Source: Acanthaster planci
Lineage: Eukaryota; Echinodermata; Asteroidea; Valvatida; Acanthasteridae
Direction of reading: 5' to 3'
DNA length: 64,000 bases
Assembly (NCBI RefSeq): GCF_001949145.1
Contig: NW_019091592.1
Location: 155,116-219,115, forward strand
The notes under the pieces are model-generated. The model was given only the letters and a program-made list of their open reading frames with translations, had not been told where the DNA came from and made no database searches. Position numbers and translations under genes: made by a program. This document shows positions 23,721 through 35,964 of this stretch, piece by piece. Every line of letters starts with the position of its first letter. The stretch's first letter is position 1.

Positions 23721-26700
23721 TTTATTAAGACAGCCGATTTGATGTTTTACTTGTAGACGCAGTCGCGACATGATGCTGTGTTAATTTGCAAACTCTTGCA
23801 AACGTGCAAGGAAGCCAATTTACCAATTGCTACCACCTTCCTTTTGAATGCTTACCTCAGCTTAAAATTCGTTGCTTAGCAACTACAGGTGTTGACTTTG
23901 TTCACCCAATCACAGTGTCACCATCATCGCCGCACAGAGTCAAAACATCATTAACAAATTTCCATTGGTTGGAAACTTCCAATTCATAAGCTTTAATCAT
24001 GATACCCTGCATGATATGCGGTAAAGGGGGACCCCCCAATGTAATGCACAAGCTGTATACCCTAAGGCTATTGTGCGTACTGCATCCCCTTGGAAATCTG
24101 AAAAGAATTCCAAAGAGTCCACCAACACAAAAGAAGACAAAATAGAGGGGGTCTCCTTTGTCGCATATCGCACATCGCATGTTAATCCCCTGCTCATGGC
24201 CAATCGAACCTGTGTAGCAGTATAACACTGTTCCTGAAAAAGCTCCTGTCAGTTGCCATTTTGATGTCTTGAGCCTTTTCTCAGCCGAACCGCATTCTGC
24301 CAAAGCTATTCCACTTAGGACACGAGCGTGTGGTGTTGGCGGAATCTTCTATATGGTCTGAAAACTAGTCCTTTCCATAGATTTGACGGCCTAAACCTCA
24401 AACTAAATCTTCGGTCGAAATTTTTAAGCATTTCTACACTGTACATGTATTTAGTGGGCTTCATATTTAATGAAGCCCATTGCCAATGGCCACAGAGCGG
24501 TCACATGAGCTGCGTGGACAACCGGCCCTCACATACATGTACAGTATACAGGAAATTCTCGGACAACAGTGCACAAATGCAAAGCGAATATCCTGATTTT
24601 TGAGAAAAAAGTGCCTTACATGGCTCCTTTAGAGGTAAATTTCGAAAAAAAATTTAAAGATCTGCTGCCAAAAAGGTTCAGGTTATTCCTTGCAATACAT
24701 ATCCGAAAATGGTGTTCCCCATACGCATATTGTACAGTAGTTGCAGAGTAATACATATTTTTGAAGTAACCGGAAACGTCCTAAAAGCCGCTGAAATATT
24801 TTTGGGAAATCTAACTTAACGTAACATTTAGGCAGTCGACAGCTTCCCAGACATGTGACCCGCCTAACATGCCTAAAGGGTTGGATGGCAAAACCAACAA
24901 CCGACCACGTGACCATGAGCAACACTCTAAAAATTATTTCATACAGGAGTATCAAAGAAATGTTTCGGGGACATTGGAAAAAGAATCAACAACCTTTTAT
25001 TTCCAGCATTTTTTTGTTTTGGGGGTCTCCAAGCATGTTTGTTTTGACAAGTCACCCGCTTCCAACGTGAGAACAAAATGATTAAACTTGCTTTAGAACT
25101 TTCTTTTTAAAATCAGCCGGCCCAGTATGTCGAAGTTCATGTCAGCACAGTTAAAACTGAAAGTTAACCTTTTTGGAAATTCAAGATAATTTTGTCATGT
25201 GTATTTCTTTCAAAGTGTGAAACAATTTAATGCACCGGTATTTCGTGATCCTGTTATCAAGTTCATGTACATGTACACGTACAAAACAATGACATTAGGA
25301 ACATTAAATAAAGATAACTATAAACAGAACTATGCATAGGGCAGGTTTCATGAAAAACAGACATACAGTAGAGAGCCATTAATATGGCTATTAGCTATTA
25401 GCTATTGTTTCTCTTATTTCTCAGACAGTGCTTTGTATCTGGCTTCTAAGAGTGTGAGGTGGAACGAAGGATATATATACATGTAATTATGACACATAGT
25501 TTCCGTCTCCTGGCTCCTCTTAATTTAACACAACTTGACTTCAAGTTTCGAACGTCATGGTTTTGGACGGACACGAACTACCTCGCAAAAATTCATCTAA
25601 ATAACTTGAGACATCAAAGACCCTGCGTGTAAATTTTTTATCCATACTTCAGAAGGTTTTCTAGGGTACATGTTTATAATGATGACAACAAAGGTGGTCT
25701 TTCCTTCACAATGTGGTGTCATACTTCTTCCTAAGTTTGCGAACGTTATTTAGTTCCGTCACAATGTCAACTTTTTAAAGTACCAAAGATATTTAAAATA
25801 ATGAACTCATCAACGGGTTGCCAAATTGGTACGGGAAGGACCCATCTGTGAACGAGTTCAAATGATTTCAGTAAAGCTGTAAGTCAGTCACAACCAACGG
25901 CACATGATTGTGAATTTTGCGAATGTTATTTTAAAAAAATGTCTGTCTGAACGAACCCATAACGCTCAGGAAAAACGAACTCCAGTTAGTGCGTTGACCT
26001 TCTGTCGTGATCGACCAAACTCAACCGCCCTCTTTCTTCCGACGCCGAAGTCATCAAGAATGGGTAGTATGGTGCTCCTAAATTTTCAGGATTTCTGGTG
26101 AGTATGATTGAAGAAATTTCATCAAATATATGACGTACTGTAAAGAATGACATTACAGACCAGTTTGAATGTATCAAATTAAATAGTCAGTCCCTTTATA
26201 GCCAACGACATGTCAAAATTCTTTCTTTGATAACATTACATTAATGCAACATAAGCAGCCACAGAATAACTGAAGCACGCAAACTACGCGTTAGTCACAT
26301 GACAGAAACATTCCCTAATATTATAAAATTTCAGACTGATTGCGAGCGTCATTATATATTGACGGACAGGCAAATCGCACGTCATTTTTGACAGACAGGA
26401 AAGTGGACTTTAACATCAAGTTTAACCTTTTTGATGATACATTGTACATGAACATGTATATTAAGGGTAGCCAGGAAGTAACAATGATTTGTTGTGTAGC
26501 TCAATTTATTTGCTATTATATAGGCCATTAACTGCTTATTTTTGAAATGACACGGGTGTCGGTAATATGAAATAAAGAAGCAGACAAATTAAAAACCCAG
26601 CAATTGCTGCCTCAGTTTGTTTCACATTTATTTCTGATTTAATTTTTGTTAAGCTAATTGTGAATGAATGGATTATTTTGTAGACTGTTGGGGCTCCAAA

Positions 26701-27337
26701 TACGAAACTACCAGATTGTTCCTTTAATACTGTCATTGGGGTAAAGTGGATGCGGGTAAATAGACCTTTTCACAAATAAATTTATAACAGTGCTATCCAT
26801 GAGGGGCTTTAGCAGGGCAGCCCGCACCGCCAAAATTTGTGTGGCCTGGTAGTTTTTTCTTTCCTGGATTTTTCCCAATCTTAACTGTCTTCACGGTTTA
26901 TTTAAGTGCAAATTAAGAAACACGAAAGAAGACTGGCTTAGATACGGCAATCTCATGCGCACGTGCACACGAAAAATCACAGTTGTAAAATCTTTTTACA
27001 GGTGCACTAAAAACCCCGCTTGAATTAGAAATTAATAGCAAAACGATTTAATTGGATTTTCTGAAGGAAACACTTAAAGCCAGAGAACCTGAAAGAAAAT
27101 AATCAAAACTGCATCCTTGTTCGTTTTCAGTGGCCTGCTCACACTTCTTGCCGCCAAGGCTATTTGCGCATACATGTTATGAATTTATTAGTGAAAAGCT
27201 CTATACAGCTTGAAGTCCAGTATCACCAGCAAAATGTACTGCGCTCAACCACAGCCTTTTCATTTCCAATGTAACAGGTCCTTTGCACATCACTGCTACC
27301 CATCAGCACCACTCCCATGACTTAAAACCACCTTCCT
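23721..27337. other. non-coding spacer
   Basis: A 133-codon minus-strand frame (23902-24303) has two CxxC-like pairs but no recognised family. A small hairpin (GGGCTTCAT/ATGAAGCCC) lies at 24,453-24,482. TACATG runs occur at 25,264 and elsewhere. No gene is called. Confidence 0.35.
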
Positions 27338-27379
27338 TTGCACAAACTGCACCGGCTGCTCGTTTTGCTTGTAACAAGT

Positions 27380-30300
27380 CAGCCCACAAAAGTAAAGATG
27401 CAGTTTCCCAAGAAGTCTTCATCCAGTGTGGCTGCAGGTCACGTGCCGGCTAGAGCAGGAACAAGGGCGGGAACAGAGGCCAGGAGAGCCTACTGGCGTG
27501 AGAGAAAACAACCTGAAAGGAAAAGAATGAAAGAAAGCAAGCCGCAAAAGCTGAGACGAGTAAAAGAAAAAGACAGACAGCGTAAACGAGAACAACAAGC
27601 CAAAAATCTGGATAGAAAGAAAAACAGGCAAGAAGATGAACGGAGTCCAGGTTATCATTCAATTAACACACTAAGAAACCATATGACAAGAGCACGAAAA
27701 GCTCTTCCCGGAACCCCAGAAAAGTTTGCGACAGTTGTGCATGGACAGATAACAAACTCGTCTCCCTGGAAGAAGCAGGCCCTGAAAGAGCAAGGACTGA
27801 CGAAACCCGAGGTTTTTGGCCCCAAAGTTCGAGAAATAGCAAGCAAAATCAAGGACAAAAAGCATTGAAGCGATTTGCTTGTACCTCCATTAAGTTTGCC
27901 ACGCGAGTGCAGCTAAGTAAGCAGCTAAAATTAAGCACTGTAACTATCACCAGAGCACTTAGGACCAGTGGGCAGCAACAGGTGTCAGGGTGTGGAAAGG
28001 TGGCCCCTCGACTGCAACAGAAGGTAACTGATTTCTACCTTCGTCAAGATATTTCAAGACCGCTACCAATAAAAAGATACGCTACAAAGCATGGGCCAGG
28101 GCACGTGATGCAGATGTCAATGCAGACTGCATAACGCTTACATGTATTTGCATCCAAAAATCCAGGAGAGAAAAAAGGTTACACAAAATTCACATATTTT
28201 AGACCAAAAAATGTCCGACTGCTCTCCAAATTTCACCATGAAGTCTGTGTCTGCGTCTACTACACAAACATCAAGTACAAGCTTCTCGTTAACCGGGCTA
28301 TTGACGCGACATCAAGTACTTCTAGGAAAATGACCGATGAGTTGATGTTAACAGATACCATCCTTTGTCCAGTATCAGATGCCGAGAGATTCCAGAAAGG
28401 AGAATGTATGTTCGGTTCTTGCAGTAAATGCGGAAACCATGGTGACAGCATCCGAAAAATGTATCAGGATATCAAGCAGAAGTCCAATGGAAAACTCACT
28501 TGGCTGCACTGGGAAAGAGAAGAAGTAGTTGACAGAAAGGCACGCCGGGTCCTAAAAACGAAGCATGGGTCAATAAAAACCATGGTAGATGAAATGGTCA
28601 AGGATGTGGAAAAACCTGTCCAGGGTGTGTCTTTTGTCAGGCACTTGTTCACGGCACAATGGCAGTAGAGGCAATATGCGAATTTGCGGGGAAACCTTCA
28701 AGAAAACTGGGCATTGATTATTATGGAATTCGGACAAAATAGAAAGGTCTTTTATCAAGATGAGGTCAAGGCAGCTTATTACGGCCACAGGCAAATTACA
28801 ATGCACCCGATAGTTACATATTACAGAAGCGACAACACTCTTGTTTGGGATTCCATCATCTTTTTGTCTGATGACATCAATCAAGATTACCATGCTGTGG
28901 AGCATTATCTCAACCTGGCTTCACAGCAAATTGCCGACAAAGTGCATGTGAAGAGGGAGGTGGTTTGGAGTGACGGATGTCAGAGCCAGTACAAGGGAAA
29001 GGGCACATTTGCAGACCTTAGCCTTTTGTCTGTCTATAGAGAGTGGAACTGCTTTGGGTCAGAACATGGGAAGGGAGAAGGAGATGGAGAAATTGGAGTG
29101 GTTAATAGGGCAGTGGATCGTGCGATACTTGGCCGAAAAGTCGTGATCAACTCGGCCAAGGATATGTGGGAGTGGTGCACAGAAAACATTGCCAGTGATG
29201 AAACCTACTCAAAACGCACTTTTGTCTATGTGGGTTAAAGTGAAATCCAACGGGAGAGACCACAGAGAGAAGTGACTACACTAAAGGGTTCTCGAGGCTA
29301 CCATCAGTTCCAGATTGTGGGCCCATATCAGCTTAATGTTAGGAGGTTGTCTTGCTTTTGCATGCAGTGTCTAGCTGGCAATGCAAGTCAGCGCAAAAAT
29401 GCCAGTTAGACCACTGGTGATTTCAAGGTGAAGCGTCTGACACAACAAAGGGAAAGGTTAGCAAGAAACAAAATTGTAAATCCTGGGTGAACAGAACAGC
29501 TTTGTACGGTGGTAATCATTTCACTCCTTTCACTTCGTCCCTTTCGTTTCATATTTTAATCACGCACCCTTCACAAGCACATCATTAAAAGTCACATTCA
29601 ACGTATTTGCACAAAACTTACGAACAGCTTAATTCTTTTTTCTTCTTCGTTTCCCGTTACATTCTGTTTTGATTAATTATCGTTTAACGAACCCATAACT
29701 TTTAAAAATTCTTACCTCGTGTTGTCAATCGCTTTCCCACATAAATACGTTACTGAATTTGTGGCAGGAACTGTGACGGAGGTTGTGTCTTCAGCTGCCC
29801 AGTCCAAGAATAACTTCACTACAAATGCCCAAGTGGCAGCACCAGATGAGTCTCAGGTGGCATCCACGTCTGGCCTCAACACTTTGCAAAATGGCCCAGC
29901 TTCATCAGGCAATTTATTACATAAATTGTTTCCATTTTGAGAGCATATTGTTCTTGAATAGTTGCAGTTTGCGAAAGATAATGCTTCCCGCAAATGCATT
30001 CATAATCATTTTTACCGGGTAAATTAAAAAAGTTCCTGTATCCGTAAATGCTCGTAGGGAAAATTATGACGTTGATTTCAAGTTTGCATTTACGAAAAGC
30101 GTGAGTTTTCTTTTACACTTTTTATTATATTCTTTTACCACAGATGGCAAGTTCGCAAGTGAACCAACAGACGGAGACTTCATACCTGTAAAAGCTACAA
30201 GGGCGCCGTGGTTCATCGGACTGGTATTTAGCCAAGGTGAGGTTATGATCTCAAAGTTTGATGGAAATACAAGATTATACCAACTAGTGATTACTCTGTG

Positions 30301-30538
30301 TTTTTCTTTTCTTTACAGGTGATTGATGTATCAGGGAAATCGATGCTGCTGTCGTACTTGTCAAAGTCAGGATCCAGACAAAGAAGACATACATGTATCA
30401 TGGCAGAGCAACAGTGACTACCAATGCCATGTGAAGCCAGAGTGGACTGTGATCGGCAGCCGACTTAAGATGTCCCTTGGAGCCAAAGATCACAGATGCT
30501 GTGTTGAAGCTCACGCCAAGTCAAACAAGCGGCCTTAA
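27380..30538 (+). pseudogene. DDE-type transposase-like gene, broken, with apparent introns
   Basis: The N-terminus (27,397-27,866) is strongly basic and helical (RRAYWRERKQPERKRMKE), a likely DNA-binding region. After a frameshift comes LRQDISRPLPIKRYATKHG, then a Cys-bearing segment (CMFGSCSKCG). The core (28,690-29,235) has FYQDEVKAAYYGHRQ, VVWSDGCQSQYKGKG and FGSEHGKGEGDGEIGVVNRA; I take the Asp in SDG and the HGKG..DG block as catalytic. A small Cys-rich piece follows. Two downstream pieces look like exons (about 30,143-30,235 and 30,319-30,538, separated by GTGAGG...TTTACAG). The family occurs as many uncharacterised proteins in aquatic invertebrates, to my knowledge; I cannot assign it to a named superfamily. 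Confidence 0.6.
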
Positions 30539-30539
30539 A

Positions 30540-31520
30540 GCAATAACTACGGACATATTATTTTTCAATGTTTCGATCTGTGGTTTCGTAGATAAAACTG
30601 CACTGGAATTTGGACTTTGCTTGTTTGAGTGAAATGTTGCTCTGTTTGGGATGAATAACGAACTTGTTTAAATGAAAAAATTTGAAATGCTTGTGTCACT
30701 TTCAGAGGTTATCAAATCATTCCATTTTGAAAAAAAAGAATTTCTCTTGTTCAGTGGTGTTCTAATTACTTTAATCTGTAGTTTGATAAGACCGTCCGCT
30801 GGTGCCATGCTACATCACCCTGGAAACCCAAAAGTTTAAGTTTAATATGCAGTTTTGATTATGAGTAAACGTCATATTCACGTGGCATTGTTTGCCGCGC
30901 GCAATTAAGATTAACAACCAATTATTTCATCTTTAGAAGGAATGGTAGGCCTATTGTTTTTGAAAGTTTGCTCTTATTCCTCATAGTGCCTACGTTGGCC
31001 TAATCGATTACAGTTCAATAACGTTTGCACACATTTGCAAAAAGTCCAGGAACCTGACGTATAAATCTTTGTAAACAAGAACGACGTTGACTTGCAAGTG
31101 TTGGAGGAGACACCAGCTTTTGTGTGTCAGGAAATTTCATACTGGAATAAACATATTCAAAACTGCATGACCTCGGTTTATCACCATTTATTCTCTTGGA
31201 CGATGGAATAAGAAAGCCTTCACGTTTAAATACAGCATGAGTACTGTTTCTCGGACGAGCGTAGTGAAGATACCACATGTGCTTGAGTTAAATAGGGCCG
31301 TTTTCCAATACTCAACTTCCTCTCCGTCGTAGCCTTCGTTCCCAAAACCAATCCCCGATTGTGGGCTTGAAGCGTTTAAATTACATTGGATTACTGTAAT
31401 TTGTGGTTTTCTTGCATCTTATTTGATGTTTTGTGGCACTATTAGACTGATTAATGCGCTTACAGCTTCAAAGTCAGCTAGTAAAAAAAGAGCCAAATTG
31501 AGGATTGGAAGACGGCCGAG
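30540..31520. other. spacer
   Basis: Nothing recognisable was seen. Confidence 0.35.
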
Positions 31521-31718
31521 ACTGTATTCGCAGCGTCCCCAACTTCAGTCGTATTCCTGAACGTACGGTATAAATTATAAACCCATAATGGGGCGGTACC
31601 AGGTGATTTTGAGATGAAATCATAGATTATAGTCTGGTTCTTTGAATTTAACGTTTTCCGATAAATACACTACGTTGGGGAATATGACTGAAATTGGGGA
31701 CGCCGCAAATACGGTCTG
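31521..31718. repeat. inverted repeat with ~45-bp arms
   Basis: The left arm holds GCAGCGTCCCCAACTTCAGT. Its inverse at the right holds GACTGAAATTGGGGACGCCG. The arms are about 85% matched and separated by about 110 AT-rich bases. It resembles a short MITE without a clear target duplication. Confidence 0.65.
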
Positions 31719-33170
31719 TTAACGGGCGTCCCAAACGTCACTTGCTGTCCGTCAAATAGTTTGAACGTCATTAAATTTCCGTCAACTATGACCAGGTTCT
31801 ACAGAATGTCTCTTTACAACAAAGGAAGCTACATATACTGCTTATTTTATGGATATGAAAGGTAGGTGGGAAGGAAATTGTGTTTGAGGAATTAATGCTC
31901 CATTGCATTTACAACAACGGAAAACAAGGAATTTTCCTCTTTTATTTTCGGTCAATTTTACACATTTTTTCAAAGGTTCAAGCAACTTTTCACGGCTACT
32001 TTGACATCTTGTAAGTCCAATCGCAGCATAGAGGGACCCTTGTTTCTCATATACAGCTATGGAATGATGTAGACACCTTTTATTTTCATCATGCTTTATT
32101 TGACAAACCACAGCACCTACATGTATGTGATGGGGTGGTTGACACTGTGCACTTCAACCTTGTCATACTTGCAAAATATACCCAATCTTATATTTATTTG
32201 TTTCTGTAAATGACAAGACATATATCGTCAGTTACAGTGCGTCAGAACTGCATGGAATCTGTTTTAAAAAATGACAGCAGAGGTTGCGCGCCTGTTCACT
32301 TTTAATGAAATCTGTCACAGACCTGCAGGATCAATAAGAACAAACTTTTGCCGTCAGTATTGTTTCGAATTGTACTCTTCTTCACGAGAGGGAGAGTAGG
32401 CCTACTGTAATCCCTAAGAGGTGAAGGAACTGAGGACCAGTTTTTTTTTATTATGTGAGTTATTTTGCCTTAGTAAATAAGATAAGATACTTGTTATTTC
32501 TCTAGGAAAACACAGTACAAAACAGCGCTTAGTGACAACCATGAACTCATGACACCATAGACAAAAATCACATAAATCCGGCCTGTATACGGTGGCACGT
32601 GTGAGGCTACCGCGTGCGGACACAAGTGCAAGTTGCTGCACAAGTTCGGTTTGGACACGGTTCTGAAATTTTTGCCGAACTTCGGTTCGGGTTCAGACAC
32701 ACACACATTTACATGTACGTACATGTTCGTACATTTACAATGCACATTGAGACATCGAAGAGCACGCTACAACCGTGCTGTATAGTACTTCTATCGGTAT
32801 GTTTAAGCTACGTTAACACAAGCAATGAATCTACTCTCCATCCCCATCCACAGCCAACTTCAATGTGAGCATAAGTTCTTTCTAAACAGTTTCCCCAAAG
32901 TTTGTTTAGGCATTAAAATTGCATAGAAAGTTACCGTTGGAAGTGTGACAACTTCCAACTACATGTACATGTATGTTTTGCCAACCAAAAGCGGTGTGTT
33001 TGGACCACGTTTGACTCAATGAAACGATCGTACTACAATCGATGAAACAGAAAAAAAGCATGCTTAAATGGGAGTTTCCTCCTTTACAGGATATAAGATC
33101 AAATTAGATTTCGAGCGAATTGCGTTTTAGTTATTTTTCATGAAACAGAATCAACTGCCAAATCATGGCT
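31719..33170. other. spacer with TTCGGTTC-type tract
   Basis: A short GGTTCGG-rich stretch lies at 32,645-32,700 beside a CA and TACATG run. Similar stretches occur at 33,745-33,805 and 35,232. No gene is supported. Confidence 0.35.
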
Positions 33171-33535
33171 TTTGATGTATTAGAAGAACCTTGGTATCAA
33201 GTCAGGATTCTTCCCAGGAGAGCGCCTACGTGGCCAAAGGAGCAATTTTCCATCAGTCTTTTTTGAATGGATAATGGCATTTTGTTATTTGAGATTTACA
33301 AAAAAAGTAGAGATATGGCAAAATTCCATTACAACATATTCACATTACTACTTCTATCAAACAAGATAAAAAAAGGCAAGTTCAGCCAAGGCACAAACAC
33401 TACACTGGCCCGCTGGCAAAATCAGATTTCCTTCCAGAGTTGCCTTTGATCTAGCATGAGTCCGACCATGATCAGCATCCAATCAAAATTCAGTTTGCAC
33501 AGCCATTTATGACATCATTAGCCTGATATGGAACC
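33171..33535 (+). repeat. dispersed repeat, copy 2
   Basis: Inverted relative to 8868-9235. It includes ACCTTGGTATCAAGTCAGGATTC, ATGATCAGCATCCAATCAAAATTCAG and AAATGGCTG in mirrored order. It is longer than copy 1 in its interior. Confidence 0.6.
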
Positions 33536-34683
33536 TGAGGGCGTGGCTATAGGAGATTAGCAAACACACAATGCTAAATCTGAAGTTATAAGCACAATTG
33601 GATGTATTGAGAATTTAGAATTATCGGTTGATTATTAGTGAATTCTCACCATGTGCTTAATTTACAACCATCGCGTCATATGGGGCCTTCATAAGTAAAT
33701 GTATCCCATGCCGTATTAAAGCTGAATACCCGAACTGACCAGTTTGATAGGGTTAGGTTCGGTTCGAAAGTGCCATGTTCGACAACTTTTGGTTCGGTTC
33801 GGCAGTTTGGCTGCAGCACTAGCAGATGCCATGTTGACCTGCCACCATGCACACACACCCGGCAGTGACCATTCAGAAAATAACGGTTCACTTCATCTCT
33901 CAGTGGTCAAATGCACTCAACCTCACAATCTAAACCTCAATCTTTCTCAGGTGTTTCAGACTTTTCCAAAACTGATACCTAGTTTCCCACAGATGTACAG
34001 GAAAGCCTCTAAAATGCAACTTGTAAAAATGCCTACGTGGATCAAAACTTGCAGAAAACTTCGCCTTTTTTGGCGGAACTTTTGACAATGAGATAAGGCA
34101 ACTCAAACCCTATCCATTCATGCAAAAATCACTGAAATTAGTGTGGTCCCCATGGGCTAGAAATCTTTTTACTGTGCTTTCGGGAAGTCTGGTGACCACT
34201 TCTTCAGATTTCCTGAATAATGCACGAGGCAGCAGGAAAAGTTATGCAGATGAACATAAATCGGTTTCAGTAGCATCCACAATGAATGGGCGCTTGGGCA
34301 GGGCATAATTGACAAAACACGAAATTACAGAAACCCATGGTACTTTTTCTATAGTAGAAATCATTGCATGAGGTTTGTGCTATGTATTTGGAGTAAATTT
34401 CCAAGTCAGGAAGCGTATGTACACCAATACGCATGTTATCTTAGCCCCTGATAGACACACAGCACCTCCGGCTGCGTAACGGTAGCCTTTAGTCAAGGCG
34501 TGTATGGCACCAACTGGTGCACCATTGCATTGGTGTCTTCGTCATGCATGGCAGATTAGAGGTGCACGTCTTGTGTTCTGATGCACCTTGAGTGAAGGCT
34601 AAATCGCAGGCAACTATACCTTGTGTACACGTAGTTCCCTGGCTCTTTTAATTGCAGGCAATCGCGCGTAGCAGACCCCATTG
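33536..34683. other. non-coding spacer
   Basis: Short open frames only, with no recognisable gene. Confidence 0.3.
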
Positions 34684-34832
34684 TGTTTGATGTACAGTAG
34701 CTTGGCCAAAAGGGCAAAAATAGTTTCAGTTCAAGAAACACACTGTACATGTAGGACTGTGTCTCTTAATTTTCCACCTTGAACTGAAACAGTATTTGCC
34801 AGTGGGGCAAGCTACATGTACATCAAACGAAA
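34684..34832. repeat. 149-bp hairpin element
   Basis: The left arm (TGTTTGATGTACAGTAGCTTGGCC ... AGTTTCAGTTCAAG) is mirrored by the right arm (CTTGAACTGAAACAG ... GGGGCAAGCTACATGTACATCAAACG). Arms are about 55 bases with a loop of about 37. It is a MITE-like fold-back. Confidence 0.75.
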
Positions 34833-35964
34833 CATGGTCCATTGCGTGTGATACTGCATGTATTGTGCACTATGTACATGTACATGCGTCATTCTGGCAA
34901 TGACATGATCCATGATCCAATCAGCCTGGGAGCACAAACAGCCAAAAGGGGATTTTTTGTGGGCAGGGAAACGCGGGATCTCTTTATTTATGTTGCAGTC
35001 ACAATTCATGTTGTTAACATGGTAAACATTAAATTTATGATGATTTGAAATGGTTACGTATTTATTGTTATTTTGAATACTACACGTGAACTAATGTTTT
35101 CTACTTCCGTAACCCTTTCAAAGAAAAGTACATGTACAAGTCTTATCAAGACATCTTTATTAAGTTTAAGTATACAACTGTTAATAATCAGGATAATGTT
35201 CTTCATTTCAAAATGGAATAAGTACTGATCGGTTTAACGGTTCGGTTCATTTGATGTTTCAACATGTCATCTTTGAAAATATTCAGTCAGACACATACAT
35301 GTAGCAGAAAAGTAGGCCTACTACTGACAACAATGTTCATAGCTTCAACAATTTTCAAAATATTAAGTCACTTACCTGCATATTGGTACATGCTGAAACC
35401 CCTCACTGCTATTGCTATTATGCTAATGGCATGTCTTCGCGGCAGGTGACTGGTACATACATGATAACGAGCCTTCAATTTTGGGAAAGCCTCGTACTTT
35501 GTCGTAGTCGTACTGTCGGACTCGTAGTCGTATTCGTAAGCAAGCTGCCACTCAGCTCAGTCCGTGAACACCGTTTATGTGTACATGTACATGTACATGT
35601 AACGTTGGCGCTATGGTGCACGACTACGATTGGCAGTGCTACATGTAGCGTCCCGCTCAAGCTTAACGTTGAGTACTGTTTTCTGTGGGCCAAATAAACA
35701 CGCCCAGTATCTGTCGTTTTTCAAACCTCCTTTTATCGATATAGAAATGCGACACAATTTCAGACCTATTCGATGATCAACGTTACTGTCGGATCATACA
35801 GCTGACTTCGTTCTGATTTACCACATGTGATGATGTTAAGGTGTTTTCGAGCTCTGACATGACGTTTCGATAGTAGTCGTCGATCAAGACGTCACTGAAA
35901 CCAAAGTGTGTAGCGCCGGCCCCGCGCACGAATTTTTTTCCCGTAGGTTGGTCAGTCAAAAACG
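34833..35964. other. spacer with possible exon remnant
   Basis: Minus-strand 35783-35960 encodes a complex-looking peptide (GKKFVRGAGATHFGFSDVLI, then DDYYRNVMSELENTL). It looks like protein but matches no family I know. Its 5' end runs into the terminus of the fold-back element at 35965. It may be an exon fragment; there is no splice proof. Confidence 0.3.

Noticed and set aside
23902-24303. 133-codon minus-strand open frame with Cys pairs
   Set aside because: No family resemblance or supporting context; could be chance.
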